Assembly: GCA_029269725.1 (NCBI GenBank)
Contig: JARJHS010000010.1
Coordinates: 62,001-126,000, forward strand
Source of the DNA: Pollutibacter soli
Lineage (GTDB): Bacteria; Bacteroidota; Bacteroidia; Chitinophagales; Chitinophagaceae
Direction of reading: 5' to 3'
DNA length: 64,000 nt
Positions 48,898 through 57,457 of the stretch are shown here, piece after piece. Both the position numbers and the translations under genes were made by a program. Position 1 is the first letter of the stretch. Every line of letters starts with the position of its first letter. Below the pieces are notes generated by a model. The model did not search any database. It was given only the letters and a program-made list of their open reading frames with translations, and had not been told where the DNA came from.

Positions 48898-49985
48898 GCT
48901 TTCCGAAGCAGCATCAGATAAGGCTCAATCATGTGATGCTGAAAGGTCTTTGCAGGATCTTCTGGGTATTTCTGATTGTATTCTGCATCGGGAAGTAAAA
49001 CGATCGGAATTCCTGCGCGCATGAACATGCTGTTGTGTGCATAAGCAGGTTCTTCAAATTGCGGCAATACTTTCTTCACCAGTTTGCACATTTTTTTTCC
49101 GAGATATTTTTCTGTCCTTTTTTGTGCTTTTCTTGTTGACCGTTCCAGTTTGTTGAACATGCCATTGACATACCAGCGTACATAAAACTTCTGCTGACCA
49201 AGGATAGGAGTGAGGTCGCGAAAAGGGCTCCCGGCATTAAAATCTTTTGCTGTCTGTATAGTAATAGGCGTTTCGGGTACCCAGTCCAGCGCATTGACTA
49301 TCGTGTAGGCCATGCCGTTACGGGTGATAAAATCGAAATCGTACGCATAATATAGATTGCCCACTTTCGGAGCCGCACTGCAATAGGATTTGAACACAAT
49401 ATCAGGCGGAATAATTCCCCCGGTTTGAGCATGACGTAAATAACTTGTAGCTAGTGTTGCGAGTGCTCCGCCCTGGCTGTGTCCGATGATCAGTACATTC
49501 CGGATATTTTTTTCTTTATAAACCGTGTTTAGTTCTCTTACTACTTCGGGCACGAGATATCCCAGGCCGATCATCCAGCCGATATGAACAGTGGCTTTCG
49601 GACTTTCAGCGAGTTTGTATTTAAAATCAGTACTGTCGTTTAAATGGATGGAACCTGTTGCCGGAACCATTGCTGCATAAAAATTGGCCAGCCAGCTGAT
49701 CGGATTAGCAACTGTCCCGCGAAAACTGACTACGGCCACATGATCATCCCGAAGCCAGAGTTCCCAAAGATTTTTTAATCCCATTTCAGCGGACCTGTAT
49801 TTTAAAATGTATTTATGTACGACGCCAGATTCTTTTCCCAGGGGAATATCTGCGGTGTGGGTGATTGCATTGATGTTGAGAAGGTCTTCATATTCTGCCG
49901 GATTAAAACCCGGACTGAACTCATCCTGTGAAAAACTGATTATGGAAATAATTGCGCATACGAGCAGTAATATGCTGGACTTCAT
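48858..49985 (-). CDS. Exported lipase (class 3 family)
   Basis: Secreted alpha/beta hydrolase of 375 residues with a signal peptide (KSSILLLVCAIISIISFS). The catalytic Ser is in LIIGHSQGGALATL, and VVSFRGTVANPISWLAN is the typical RGT segment before it. The class 3 pattern with the family's Asp and His in the C-terminal half is assumed but the His is not certain. Its last residues (DVERRTLNVER) come from the GTTGAAC/GTAGAAC heptad block that contains the stop codon. Confidence 0.82.
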   Translation of the reverse strand: MKSSILLLVCAIISIISFSQDEFSPGFNPAEYEDLLNINAITHTADIPLGKESGVVHKYILKYRSAEMGLKNLWELWLRDDHVAVVSFRGTVANPISWLANFYAAMVPATGSIHLNDSTDFKYKLAESPKATVHIGWMIGLGYLVPEVVRELNTVYKEKNIRNVLIIGHSQGGALATLATSYLRHAQTGGIIPPDIVFKSYCSAAPKVGNLYYAYDFDFITRNGMAYTIVNALDWVPETPITIQTAKDFNAGSPFRDLTPILGQQKFYVRWYVNGMFNKLERSTRKAQKRTEKYLGKKMCKLVKKVLPQFEEPAYAHNSMFMRAGIPIVLLPDAEYNQKYPEDPAKTFQHHMIEPYLMLLRKAYDVERRTLNVER

Positions 49986-50019
49986 TCAGTTTTGATTTAG
50001 GAATAAAAGTAATTAATAG

Positions 50020-50399
50020 TTGTCAGTTGTCGGTTGTCGATGTCAGAAACAGCCAGTTCATCGTTGTTCGTTGTTCGTTTTTCGTTGAAACAGCCAGGTT
50101 TCTGTTTTCATTTGTAGTACACTGTCTCTGATTTCAGTTTCTCCGCTGGGTTGTCGGTTGTCTGAAGCAGCCAGTTCATCGTTGTTCGTTTTTCGTTGAA
50201 ACAGCCAGGTTTCTGTTTTCATTTGTAGTACACTGTCTCTGATTTCTGTTTCTCCGCTGGGTTGTCGGTTTTCAGAAACAGCCAGTTCATCGTTGTTCGT
50301 TGTTCGTTTTTCGTTGAAACAGCCAGGTTTCTGATGCCTGTTTTCAGTTTCGGTTCACTGTTTCTGTTTCCGTTTTCTGCTTTTCTAACTGTATTCTCA
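50020..50399. repeat. Three tandem composite repeat units of about 111-124 bp
   Basis: Units start at 50026, 50150 and 50260 with GTTGTCGGTTGTC; each contains, in order, GAAACAGCCAGTTCATCG, TTGTTCG/TTTTTCG heptads, the linker GAAACAGCCAGG and TTTCTG-type words, and units 1 and 2 also share TTGTAGTACACTGTCTCTG. Unit 1 has one more TTGTTCG heptad than unit 2. Unit 3 ends in TTTCTG/TTTCCG words and TGTATTC. No gene lies in 49986-50447. Confidence 0.85.
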
Positions 50400-50417
50400 G
50401 ACACATTGCTTCCAAAA

Positions 50418-50450
50418 GAGCTAACGTTCTACGTTTAACGTTCTACGTTA
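50418..50450. repeat. GTTCTAC heptads at the fmt 3' end
   Basis: GAGCTAACG, then TTCTACG, TTTAACG, TTCTACG, TTATAC. The complement of the fmt stop codon (TTA, 50448-50450) is part of the last unit. The lead GAGCTAACGTTC also starts the block at 48851. Confidence 0.8.
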
Positions 50451-51374
50451 TACCTTCCTGAATCCTCGCAGGAAATCTTCCACCTGCATCCTTTTCTTTC
50501 CTTCCAGTTGCAATTCTTTTACATCGACATATCCATCTGCACAGGCGAAGGATAATCTTTGTTTTCCATCGGTTTCAAATTCGCCGGGAGGAATTGACGG
50601 ACCGGTGATTCTCTTTTCTGTTTTGAAGATTTTGCAGTTTTTATTTTGCAGTGTAGTGAAAGCTCCGGGAAAAGGAGAGAGGCCGCGGACCTGGTTGTGT
50701 ACTTCAGCAGTTGTTTTGCTGAAATCAATTTTGCAATCTTCTGTAAATATTTTCGGTGCGTGTTTGAGTTGGTCGGGATTCAGCTGGTCCTGGGTGATGG
50801 TACTGATATCACCATTGACTATTTTCTGAATGGTTTCCACTAAAAGATCTGCTCCCACCACTTTCATACGGTCATGTAATTCACCAGCAGTTTCATTTTC
50901 GCCGATGGAAATCCTCCTTTGAAGAAGAATATCTCCGGTGTCGATCTGGTGTTTCAGTTTGAAGGTAGTGACGCCTGTTTCCGTTTCTCCATTCATAATG
51001 GCGCGATTGATTGGTGCAGCTCCGCGATATTGAGGAAGTAATGAACCATGCACATTGATGGTTCCCATCGGCGGCATATCCCATACCATTTCCGGAAGCA
51101 TCCGGAATGCAACAACGATCTGCAGGTCGGCTTTTAATTCCTGCAACTCAGATAGGAAAGATGGGTCTTTTAATTTCAGCGGTTGAAGTACTTTAATACC
51201 ATTAGCAACAGCAAATTTTTTGACTGCACTCTCATTGACCTGCAAACCACGGCCCGCGGGTTTGTCTGGCGCGGTAACCACAGCAATCACTTCAAAACCA
51301 GCATTCAGTACGGCTTCCAGCGAAGCGACTGCAAAATCCGGGGTTCCCATAAAAATAATCCGGGGATTTTTCAT
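50448..51374 (-). CDS. fmt: Methionyl-tRNA formyltransferase
   Basis: Housekeeping enzyme of 308 residues that formylates initiator Met-tRNA using 10-formyltetrahydrofolate. Motifs: IIFMGTPDFAVASLEAVL at the N terminus; NVHGSLLPQYRGAAPINRAIMNGETETGVT, with the catalytic Asn, His and the SLLP loop, and ITQDQ followed by the C-terminal tRNA-binding domain (FPGAFTTLQNKN). It is a single minus-strand gene whose stop codon lies within a heptad block. Nothing unusual in length or in the active site. Confidence 0.96.
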   Translation of the reverse strand: MKNPRIIFMGTPDFAVASLEAVLNAGFEVIAVVTAPDKPAGRGLQVNESAVKKFAVANGIKVLQPLKLKDPSFLSELQELKADLQIVVAFRMLPEMVWDMPPMGTINVHGSLLPQYRGAAPINRAIMNGETETGVTTFKLKHQIDTGDILLQRRISIGENETAGELHDRMKVVGADLLVETIQKIVNGDISTITQDQLNPDQLKHAPKIFTEDCKIDFSKTTAEVHNQVRGLSPFPGAFTTLQNKNCKIFKTEKRITGPSIPPGEFETDGKQRLSFACADGYVDVKELQLEGKKRMQVEDFLRGFRKV

Positions 51375-51662
51375 GGGTGCAAGATTACGCTAACGTGCTG
51401 AAATACCAGTCTTAAAGTGAATAATGATCTTGAAAGAAGCAGGAAGACAAGAATGTTCAGCCAGAAGCTTATTTTTTGATGATTTTCACCCCTTCATGTG
51501 GATTCCTTTGGGGTAAATTTAATAGTCCCAATTGTGACGGATGAGGTAAATTTGCTGTTCGTTCATACAACGGCTGCAGGTTTTTATCTTCGGTGCAGCA
51601 AGGACTGGTTCATTGGCCCGTCTTAAAAAAGATAATATTCAAAAACAAAAAATAGAAAAATT

Positions 51663-52124
51663 ATGCAAGCAAAAGTGGGTGATGTGGTACGGGTACACTA
51701 CACCGGCAAATTACTTGATGGCACTACTTTCGATTCGTCCGTCGGTCGCAGTCCGCTGGAATTTACCGTCGGTGGTGGAATGATGATCGCCGGTTTCGAT
51801 GAAGGCGTAAAAGGAATGCAAGTGGGTGATAAAAAAACAATCCAGATCGCGCCCGGAGATGCTTATGGTGAAAGGGATGAATCGGCTGTGATCGATTTTC
51901 CGAAATCAAATATCCCGGAAAATATGCCGATCGAAGCAGGTATGCAGTTAACGCTGAGAGATCAGAGAGGGAATCCTATTCCTGTTGTTGTTCTTGAGGT
52001 GAAAGATGACATTATCGTTCTCGATGCAAATCACGCGCTTGCTGGCAAGGACCTCGTTTTTGATGTTGAGCTGGTGGAAATCGTTGGCGGAAAACCGTTG
52101 ATTATTACGCCGGATCAATTTTAA
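51663..52124 (+). CDS. FKBP-type peptidyl-prolyl isomerase (SlyD-like)
   Basis: Cytoplasmic prolyl isomerase and chaperone of 153 residues. The FKBP core (VVRVHYTGKLLDGTTFDSS and GFDEGVKGMQVGDKKTIQIAPGDAYG) is followed by an IF (insert-in-flap) chaperone domain (PKSNIPENMPIEAGMQL.. and LDANHALAGKDLVFDVEL), as in SlyD. It lacks the His-rich tail of E. coli SlyD. Single gene, with a strong terminator 160 bp further on; the sequence before it (51375-51662) has no feature that I can name. Confidence 0.92.
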   Translation: MQAKVGDVVRVHYTGKLLDGTTFDSSVGRSPLEFTVGGGMMIAGFDEGVKGMQVGDKKTIQIAPGDAYGERDESAVIDFPKSNIPENMPIEAGMQLTLRDQRGNPIPVVVLEVKDDIIVLDANHALAGKDLVFDVELVEIVGGKPLIITPDQF

Positions 52125-52129
52125 AAGGA

Positions 52130-52219
52130 GACGGTAGACGGTAGGAACAGCCAGGCAATAGTAAAAAGGCAATAGGCAACAGGAACAGCCAGTGAGTAGT
52201 AGTAGGTGAGTAGTATCAG
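52130..52219. repeat. Composite heptad block with two GAACAGCC linkers
   Basis: GACGGTA, GACGGTA, GGAACAG, CCAGGCA, then AGGCAAT/AGGCAAC units, a second GGAACAGCCAG and GTGAGTAGTAGTAGGTGAGTAG. It starts 5 bp after the FKBP stop codon. Confidence 0.8.
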
Positions 52220-52286
52220 GCGTGATAATGGCATTGCTGTTGAAGTGGATAGTTTATTATACTTTAACTGATATTTGACTTAAATA

Positions 52287-52312
52287 AAAGGCCGGATTTC
52301 CCGGCCTTTTTT
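52287..52312 (+). terminator. Terminator of the FKBP gene
   Basis: AAAAGGCCGG / CCGGCCTTTT pair over 10 bp with an ATTTC loop, followed by further T. It is about 160 bp after the stop codon, with a heptad block in between. Confidence 0.85.
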
Positions 52313-52365
52313 GTTGTATGCCATACAGGTCGTTTGTCCATAATATGCCTATCGAAAGTTCATCC

Positions 52366-52710
52366 TTAATAATAGCTCCGCCGCTTTGCCAAAAAAACAT
52401 CAGGATACAGATCGGATTTATAGATTTTAGCGCCTAAGTGATAAATTACTGGAAGTATAAACAGGCTCAGGAAAGAATAAACAATTTTGTTTTGATCATG
52501 CTCCGAAAATTCAATATCAATTACTGTGTAATTTAATTTCGAGCTCAGCCCATATTTCATTGAATCAATGGCTTGCTGTTGAGTTATTTCGAAAACCTCA
52601 AAAGTCTTCGGCTCTCTGAGGATAATACAAGCTGCAAAGAATGCTGATACGATTTGTTTTATATGGGCTTGTGTCTGTAGAATTTTAAATTCAAGAATAG
52701 TTTCCCGATC
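52366..52710 (-). pseudogene. Open frame for a small membrane protein without a start codon, probable remnant
   Basis: An open frame of 114 codons runs from just after a TGA (52711-52713) to the stop at 52366. The reading looks like protein: two hydrophobic stretches (IKQIVSAFFAACIIL and IVYSFLSLFILPVIYHLG) separated by a mixed polar region with TFEVFEITQQQAIDS. The first ATG (52560) would leave only 64 residues and one of the two segments. Either the N terminus was lost by mutation, or translation starts at a non-standard codon. No family recognised. Confidence 0.35.
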
Positions 52711-52830
52711 TCAAGCCGTGTGACGCTATCTCGTTCTTATGTGATTCAAAAATGAATCGGTTTTTTTCATCCTGCATAATTGAACTCCCTTTTATGAGGG
52801 GTATATTCATGCATTGGCGAACGCTGGGAA

Positions 52831-52850
52831 AGGCAAGGCGTGCCTTGCCT
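52831..52850. repeat. 20-bp near-perfect palindrome
   Basis: AGGCAAGGCG-TGCCTTGCCT, complementary over 9 bp on each side. It lies in the gap between the small membrane protein remnant and the heptad block at 52896, and could be a REP-like element. Confidence 0.6.
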
Positions 52851-52895
52851 CAATAACATCCTGATCGTACAATTCGTCCTTCGCAACTCGGCCTT

Positions 52896-52950
52896 CGTAC
52901 CTTTTTACTTCTTACCTCTCACCTTTTGCCTTTTACCTCTCACTTTCTCC
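52896..52950. repeat. ACCTTTT/ACCTCTC heptads overlapping a gene 3' end
   Basis: ACCTTTT, TACTTCTT, ACCTCTC, ACCTTTT, GCCTTTT, ACCTCTC, ACTTTCT step by 7 bp. The stop codon of the next gene (TCA complement, 52940-52942) and its last three codons (RRK) are within the block. Confidence 0.75.
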
Positions 52951-53485
52951 TCAGCCACCATCCCAGCCAGGCTCCGCAAAGTCCCCACATCATTATTCCA
53001 TCCGCAAAACTTGCACCGATATCTCTTGAATCATACCAGATATGTGTAGATAACGCAAAAGTGGAAAACCCGATGAGCCCGATAAAAATGGATGACAGCA
53101 CTATCGTTCCGAAGGAAGGATTCTGCATTTTTGAAAAGATCCAGATCAGTAATGCTGCGCAAACAATGCAGGAAAGCAAACCTTTAATGATGTTCGCTCC
53201 CATGTTCATATCATACGATTTATGATAGGAGACTTTTGCCCAGGGCTTTCCTTTGCTTTCGTCCATCAGTGCCTGGAACTGTTCCTGTGAAGATTCCCTT
53301 GGTAAGCTGGGCATGTAGAAATCACCATCTTCTGAAAATTGCGTGTTCAGAAAATCCATGACTTCCTTTTGTTTGGGTGTATATGCCACAGCGCTTTCGT
53401 GAAAATTGGCAACCGTCCATGAAATCGTTTGCCATGCGAAACTAATGATGCCACCTACAATAGCACCGATGATCCATTTTTTCAT
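52940..53485 (-). CDS. Hypothetical membrane protein
   Basis: Integral membrane protein of 181 residues: one N-terminal helix (WIIGAIVGGIISFAWQTI), a soluble middle region (residues about 25-90), then three helices (LLSCIVCAALLIWIF, FGTIVLSSIFIGLIGF, and a last GLCGAWLGWWL segment). The helix with Gly/Ser small residues suggests close packing. It is not a family I can name, though similar small envelope proteins are common in Bacteroidetes. Stand-alone gene. Confidence 0.75.
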   Translation of the reverse strand: MKKWIIGAIVGGIISFAWQTISWTVANFHESAVAYTPKQKEVMDFLNTQFSEDGDFYMPSLPRESSQEQFQALMDESKGKPWAKVSYHKSYDMNMGANIIKGLLSCIVCAALLIWIFSKMQNPSFGTIVLSSIFIGLIGFSTFALSTHIWYDSRDIGASFADGIMMWGLCGAWLGWWLRRK

Positions 53486-53540
53486 ATTGCAGTTATTAAT
53501 GATGAGAAGTTAACAAATTAACAGGTACGATAAATGAGAT

Positions 53541-53572
53541 TTGATTATCAACTTCAAATCTTCTTATCATTG
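53541..53572 (+). promoter_or_regulatory. Putative promoter of pepT
   Basis: TTG (53541-53543), then 21 bp, then TATCATTG (53565-53572), one mismatch to TAnnTTTG. The start ATG is 14 bp further on, so the leader would be very short. Confidence 0.4.
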
Positions 53573-53585
53573 CGAAAATTTTTTT

Positions 53586-54827
53586 ATGGCTTTAATTGCA
53601 GGAGTAAAGGATAAATTTCTGAGATACGTGCAGATCGATACGCAGTCTGATCCTCACAGCAGTTCCTATCCTTCCACTGAAAAACAAAAAGACCTCGGTC
53701 GCGTACTGGTTGATGAGTTACAGCAGATGGGTCTTTCCGATGCGCATATGGACAATTGGGGTTATGTATTCGCTACGATTCCTTCTACTACAAATAAATC
53801 TGTGCCGGTGATCTGTTTCTGTGCACATATGGATACATCTCCTGATTGCAGCGGGACTGATGTCCGGCCGATTGTGCATGAACGTTGGGACGGTTCTGAT
53901 ATCATTCTTCCTGACGATCGAAGACAAGTGGTATCCATAAAAGATCATCCTTACCTGCAGGAAAAAATCGGCGAGGACATTATCACTGCCAGCGGGACCA
54001 CGCTGCTTGGCGCTGACGATAAAGCTGGTGTTGCTATCGTTATGCAGGCTGCGGAAATACTTGCCACGGACAATTCAATTGAACATGGAGCCATCAAAAT
54101 TTTATTTACGCCTGACGAAGAAGTAGGTCGCGGAGTGGAGCACCTGGATCTTCAGAAACTGGGAGCGCAGTATGCGTACACACTGGATGGCAGTGAGCGC
54201 GGCTCTCTGGAAGATGAAACTTTTTCGGCAGATGCTTTGATACTGACGGTATACGGCATCAGTGCTCATCCGGGGTTTGCAAAGGGCAAACTGGTGAATG
54301 CAGTAAAAATAATCGGGGAGATCATTCATGAATTGCCAAAGACTGGCCTTTCTCCTGAGACTACGGAATTGCGTGAAGGATTTATACATCCCGTCCACAT
54401 GGAAGGAACTGCTGAAGAAGCATCGCTTCATTTCATTATCCGTGATTTTTCCGCATCTCAACTGAAAGTATATGAGAATCTCATTGAGACGATTGCATCT
54501 CATGTGGTGGAAAAATATCCGGGCGCGAGTTTCAGAGTTGTGGTGAAAGAACAATACCGGAATATGAAGGATGTTATTGAACAGCATCCCAACGTTACTG
54601 CTTTCGCAATGGAAGCTATCGCCCGGGCAGGTATGCCTGTACGTAAGCTGAGCGTCCGTGGTGGTACTGACGGGTCAAGACTATCCTTTATGGGTCTTCC
54701 ATGTCCGAATATCTTCACTGGTGAAATGGCGTTTCATTCCTTGCAGGAATACGTTTCCGTGCAGGACATGGAAAAAGCCGTGGAAACAGTAATTGAATTA
54801 TCAAAAATCTGGGCAGAAAAAAGCTAG
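53586..54827 (+). CDS. pepT: Peptidase T (tripeptide aminopeptidase)
   Basis: Cytoplasmic zinc peptidase of 413 residues that removes the N-terminal residue from tripeptides. Motifs of the M20 PepT branch: VICFCAHMDTSPDCSG (first metal His and Asp), TTLLGADDKAGVAIVMQA (bridging Asp), LFTPDEEVGRG (catalytic Glu pair), YTLDGSERG and RGGTDGSRLSFMGLPCPN. The start ATG 53586 (MALIAGVK) is chosen because the residues upstream do not fit. It converges with a small membrane protein gene, 5 bp apart. Confidence 0.94.
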   Translation: MALIAGVKDKFLRYVQIDTQSDPHSSSYPSTEKQKDLGRVLVDELQQMGLSDAHMDNWGYVFATIPSTTNKSVPVICFCAHMDTSPDCSGTDVRPIVHERWDGSDIILPDDRRQVVSIKDHPYLQEKIGEDIITASGTTLLGADDKAGVAIVMQAAEILATDNSIEHGAIKILFTPDEEVGRGVEHLDLQKLGAQYAYTLDGSERGSLEDETFSADALILTVYGISAHPGFAKGKLVNAVKIIGEIIHELPKTGLSPETTELREGFIHPVHMEGTAEEASLHFIIRDFSASQLKVYENLIETIASHVVEKYPGASFRVVVKEQYRNMKDVIEQHPNVTAFAMEAIARAGMPVRKLSVRGGTDGSRLSFMGLPCPNIFTGEMAFHSLQEYVSVQDMEKAVETVIELSKIWAEKS

Positions 54828-54832
54828 CATTC

Positions 54833-55198
54833 TCAGGCTGTGGCCATCGTAAGATTTTCATGTCTTTTCCAGATGCGAAGGTACCAGTACACCGGAAATG
54901 CAACGATATTGATCAGAACGAAAGCGACTACCCACATCAGCTTCTCATTCGTTTCCATTTCCATATTATTCAATGCATGGATGATGTAATACACCAGGAG
55001 ACCCACGCTCAGCAGGCCCAATGCCAATGCCGTTATCACCACACTCAACACATCTCCGACGACAGGGAATTCGTCACCCCTGATATCGGAAATAATTGCA
55101 TCTCTCACCATCAGTACCACACTCAGAAAATAAAAACAAATGAAGATGAACGGGAGAAATGTAAAGATCCCAAGGATGATTTTATTGCCTTTGGTCAT
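54833..55198 (-). CDS. Hypothetical small membrane protein
   Basis: Protein of 121 residues with three hydrophobic segments (FTFLPFIFICFYFLSVVLMV, VLSVVITALALGLLSVGLLV, LMWVVAFVLINIVAFPVYWYL). The last segment with W-V-x-N-x-x-x-F-P-V-Y-W-Y resembles the PLDc_N-type membrane domain found in small bacterial membrane proteins. No conserved catalytic residues. It is a single gene between pepT and the divergent stomatin-like gene. Confidence 0.75.
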   Translation of the reverse strand: MTKGNKIILGIFTFLPFIFICFYFLSVVLMVRDAIISDIRGDEFPVVGDVLSVVITALALGLLSVGLLVYYIIHALNNMEMETNEKLMWVVAFVLINIVAFPVYWYLRIWKRHENLTMATA

Positions 55199-55344
55199 AA
55201 CATCAGATTTTGAGATGATAAAATGAAATTTCCCGAAAGGCTACAGATTGCGAAGATATTTTAAGATAAAACTTTTTTTCGGATTGATCAAATGGTTTCC
55301 CATATAAAAATAACGGAAACCCTATCTTGGGGAAAACTTGTGAT

Positions 55345-56280
55345 ATGGAATTTATCAATGTCCAATTGATTGTCATCATCCTTATTGTACTCACTGTTCT
55401 TTCAGGTCTCAGAACTGTAAAACAGGGCTATGTCGATGTCGTAACTATGTTTGGAAAATACCGCCGTATACTCCGGCCAGGTTTGAATTTCAAAATTCCT
55501 TTTCTGGAGAAAATTGCCAGAAGCGTAAGTATTCAGAATAAATCTGTGGAACTGGAATTTCAGGCTGTCACCCAGGACCAGGCCAATGTTTATTTTAAAA
55601 GTATGTTACTATTCTCCGTGCAGAATGAGGACGAAGAGACGATCAAAAAAGTGGCTTTTAAATTTTTCAGTGAGAAGGACCTGATGCAGGCGCTTGTCAG
55701 AACCATCGAAGGAACAATACGTGCGTACGTTGCTACAAAAAGGCAATCTGAAATCCTTAGTTTGCGGAGGGAGATTGTAAATTTCGTTAAGGACGAAATC
55801 GATGCTTCACTGGAGGGTTGGGGTTACCACCTGATTGATCTGCAGATCAACGATATTACTTTCGATAAAGTTATTCTGGATAGTATGAGTCGCGTGGTGG
55901 CTTCGCATAACTTAAAAGCGGCAGCAGAAAATGAAGGTCAGGCTTTGCTGATTACAAAAACAAAAGGAGCGGAAGCAGAAGGTAATGCGATAAAAATTTC
56001 TGCGGAAGCAGAACGCGAGGCTGCAAGACTTCGTGGGCAGGGTGTGGCATTGTTCCGCCAGGAAGTTGCGAAGGGTATGACCGAAGCAGCGGAACAATTG
56101 AAACAGGCAAATCTCGATACCAATGTGATCCTGTTTTCTATGTGGACAGAAGCGATTAAAAATTTTGCAGAAGTTGGAAAAGGCAATGTGATTTTTCTCG
56201 ATGGTAGCAGCAGTGGAATGCAGCAAACAATGAAACAGATCATCGGATTGATGCGGGCGGAGCAGTTGAATGATAAATAG
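55345..56280 (+). CDS. SPFH/stomatin-like membrane protein
   Basis: Membrane-anchored scaffold of 311 residues. One N-terminal membrane segment (VQLIVIILIVLTVLSGL) is followed by the SPFH/band 7 domain (VTMFGKYRRILRPGLNFKIPFLEKI, SVELEFQAVTQDQANVYFKSMLLFSV, LRREIVNFVKDEIDASLEGWGYHLIDLQINDI) and a coiled-coil alanine/glutamate-rich region (KTKGAEAEGNAIKISAEAEREAARLRG). It is in the HflK/stomatin fold group that forms lipid-linked rings and modulates proteases. ATG 55345 is used; the frame upstream adds six residues. No nfeD partner follows, the next genes being exbB/exbD. Confidence 0.88.
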   Translation: MEFINVQLIVIILIVLTVLSGLRTVKQGYVDVVTMFGKYRRILRPGLNFKIPFLEKIARSVSIQNKSVELEFQAVTQDQANVYFKSMLLFSVQNEDEETIKKVAFKFFSEKDLMQALVRTIEGTIRAYVATKRQSEILSLRREIVNFVKDEIDASLEGWGYHLIDLQINDITFDKVILDSMSRVVASHNLKAAAENEGQALLITKTKGAEAEGNAIKISAEAEREAARLRGQGVALFRQEVAKGMTEAAEQLKQANLDTNVILFSMWTEAIKNFAEVGKGNVIFLDGSSSGMQQTMKQIIGLMRAEQLNDK

Positions 56281-56472
56281 ACAATAGTAAGGAGGCAACA
56301 GGAACAGCCAGTAAGTTGTAAGAAGTAAGTAGCTGTCTGCCGGCAGCCAGGTAAGCGGAACAGCCGGCTGTTGGTGGAACAGGAAGCTTTCTGTCATAAC
56401 GAACAACGAACAACGAACAACGATCAACGAACAACGATCAACGAACAACGATCAACGATCAACTGACAATTC
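56278..56472. repeat. Composite heptad block with GAACAGCC linkers and nine GAACAAC/GATCAAC units
   Basis: At the stop of the stomatin-like gene: AGTAAGG, AGGCAAC, linker GGAACAGCC, AGTAAGTTGTAAGAAGTAAG units, a CTGCCGGCAG palindrome, a second linker inside CGGAACAGCCGGCTGTTGG (56360-56378), then nine units at 56401-56463 in the order GAACAAC x3, GATCAAC, GAACAAC, GATCAAC, GAACAAC, GATCAAC, GATCAAC. Confidence 0.9.
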
Positions 56473-56552
56473 TTAACAACTTTTTTACATAATTACCGCC
56501 GTTGCTCAACTGTATGCTTAAAACGGAAAACCTTCCTACCCGCAAGCAGGCT

Positions 56553-56620
56553 GGCTGTTCAAACTATGAACTATCAACTATGAACTATCAACTATGAACT
56601 ATGAACTATGAACTATGAAC
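56553..56620. repeat. GGCTGTTCAA linker and eight TATGAAC/TATCAAC heptads
   Basis: Linker at 56553-56562, then eight units at 56565-56620 in the order G, C, G, C, G, G, G, G at the fourth base (TATGAAC or TATCAAC). The alternation is the same kind as in the block just upstream. Confidence 0.9.
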
Positions 56621-56630
56621 TCTATATAAA

Positions 56631-56663
56631 TTGTTAATCCATACTGCTTCGCAAGTAATTTTG
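56631..56663 (+). promoter_or_regulatory. Putative promoter of exbB
   Basis: TTG (56631-56633), 22 bp, TAATTTTG (56656-56663), a full match to TAnnTTTG. It starts just after the heptad block. The leader to ATG 56744 would be about 75 nt. Confidence 0.45.
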
Positions 56664-56743
56664 AATCATCTTTGCGCAACTTTAGCGTTAAGGACGAGTC
56701 AGTAGTTCATCAATTCATTGTATCCGGATAAAAATTTTTTATT

Positions 56744-57451
56744 ATGCCAGGATGGTTCTTGCAGGTGATCAGTACAGCCAACAAGGCAACCGATAGTTTA
56801 GTCAATGCTGCGCAGGCGGTAACTCCTCCGAAAGAAATGCATTTGTGGGATATCCTGAAATCAGGTGGCCCTTTAATGATTCCTCTTGGGCTGATGCTGG
56901 TTGCGGTTATCTATTTCTTTTTCGAACGTAACATCGCGATCAGGAAAGCAGGTAAGATCGATCAGAATTTTATGATGATCATCAGGGATCATATCGTAAA
57001 TGGAAATATATCTGCTGCGCGTGGGATAACACGAAATACCAATCACCCTGTTGCCAGGATTATTGATAAAGGTATTCAGCGTATCGGCAAACCGATAGAT
57101 GCAATTGAACGCAGTATGGAAAACGTGGCCCAGCTGGAAATGTACAACCTGGAGCGCAACCTGAGTGTGCTCTCGGTGATCGCACGTGCCGCACCGATAT
57201 TTGGTTTTATCGGTACTCTCGCGGGACTTATGCAACTTTTCTTCGATATCAATACTACAGGAGAATTTGTATTGAATACAATCGCGGGTGGTTTGTATGT
57301 AAAACTGGTGACTTCTATTTCCGGTCTGTTGATAGGTTTGCTGGCATTTCTTGCACACAGCTATCTCCATACGCAGATCGACAAGACAGCCAATAAAATG
57401 GAAGTAGCTGCAGCAGATTTTCTGGATATTTTACAGGAACCAACACGATAA
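56744..57451 (+). CDS. exbB: ExbB/TolQ-family proton channel
   Basis: Inner-membrane protein of 235 residues that couples the proton gradient to TonB-dependent transport (or to Tol/Pal). Three membrane segments are visible: one near residues 45-68 (GGPLMIPLGLMLVAVIYFFFE), and two in the MotA/TolQ/ExbB domain (AAPIFGFIGTLAGLMQLFF, TIAGGLYVKLVTSISGLLIGLLAFLAHSYLH). The Thr/Gly-rich patch GLMQ and the conserved Glu of the channel (around residue 174, in NTTGEFVLNTIAGG) match ExbB/TolQ. ExbD follows after 6 bp, but no TonB gene is in the window. Confidence 0.92.
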   Translation: MPGWFLQVISTANKATDSLVNAAQAVTPPKEMHLWDILKSGGPLMIPLGLMLVAVIYFFFERNIAIRKAGKIDQNFMMIIRDHIVNGNISAARGITRNTNHPVARIIDKGIQRIGKPIDAIERSMENVAQLEMYNLERNLSVLSVIARAAPIFGFIGTLAGLMQLFFDINTTGEFVLNTIAGGLYVKLVTSISGLLIGLLAFLAHSYLHTQIDKTANKMEVAAADFLDILQEPTR

Positions 57452-57457
57452 TTCACT

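Noticed and set aside
52743-52767. GATTCA-AAAA-TGAATC hairpin with T-tract as a plus-strand terminator
   Set aside because: The stem is short and A/T-rich, and no plus-strand gene ends nearby; left out as unsupported.
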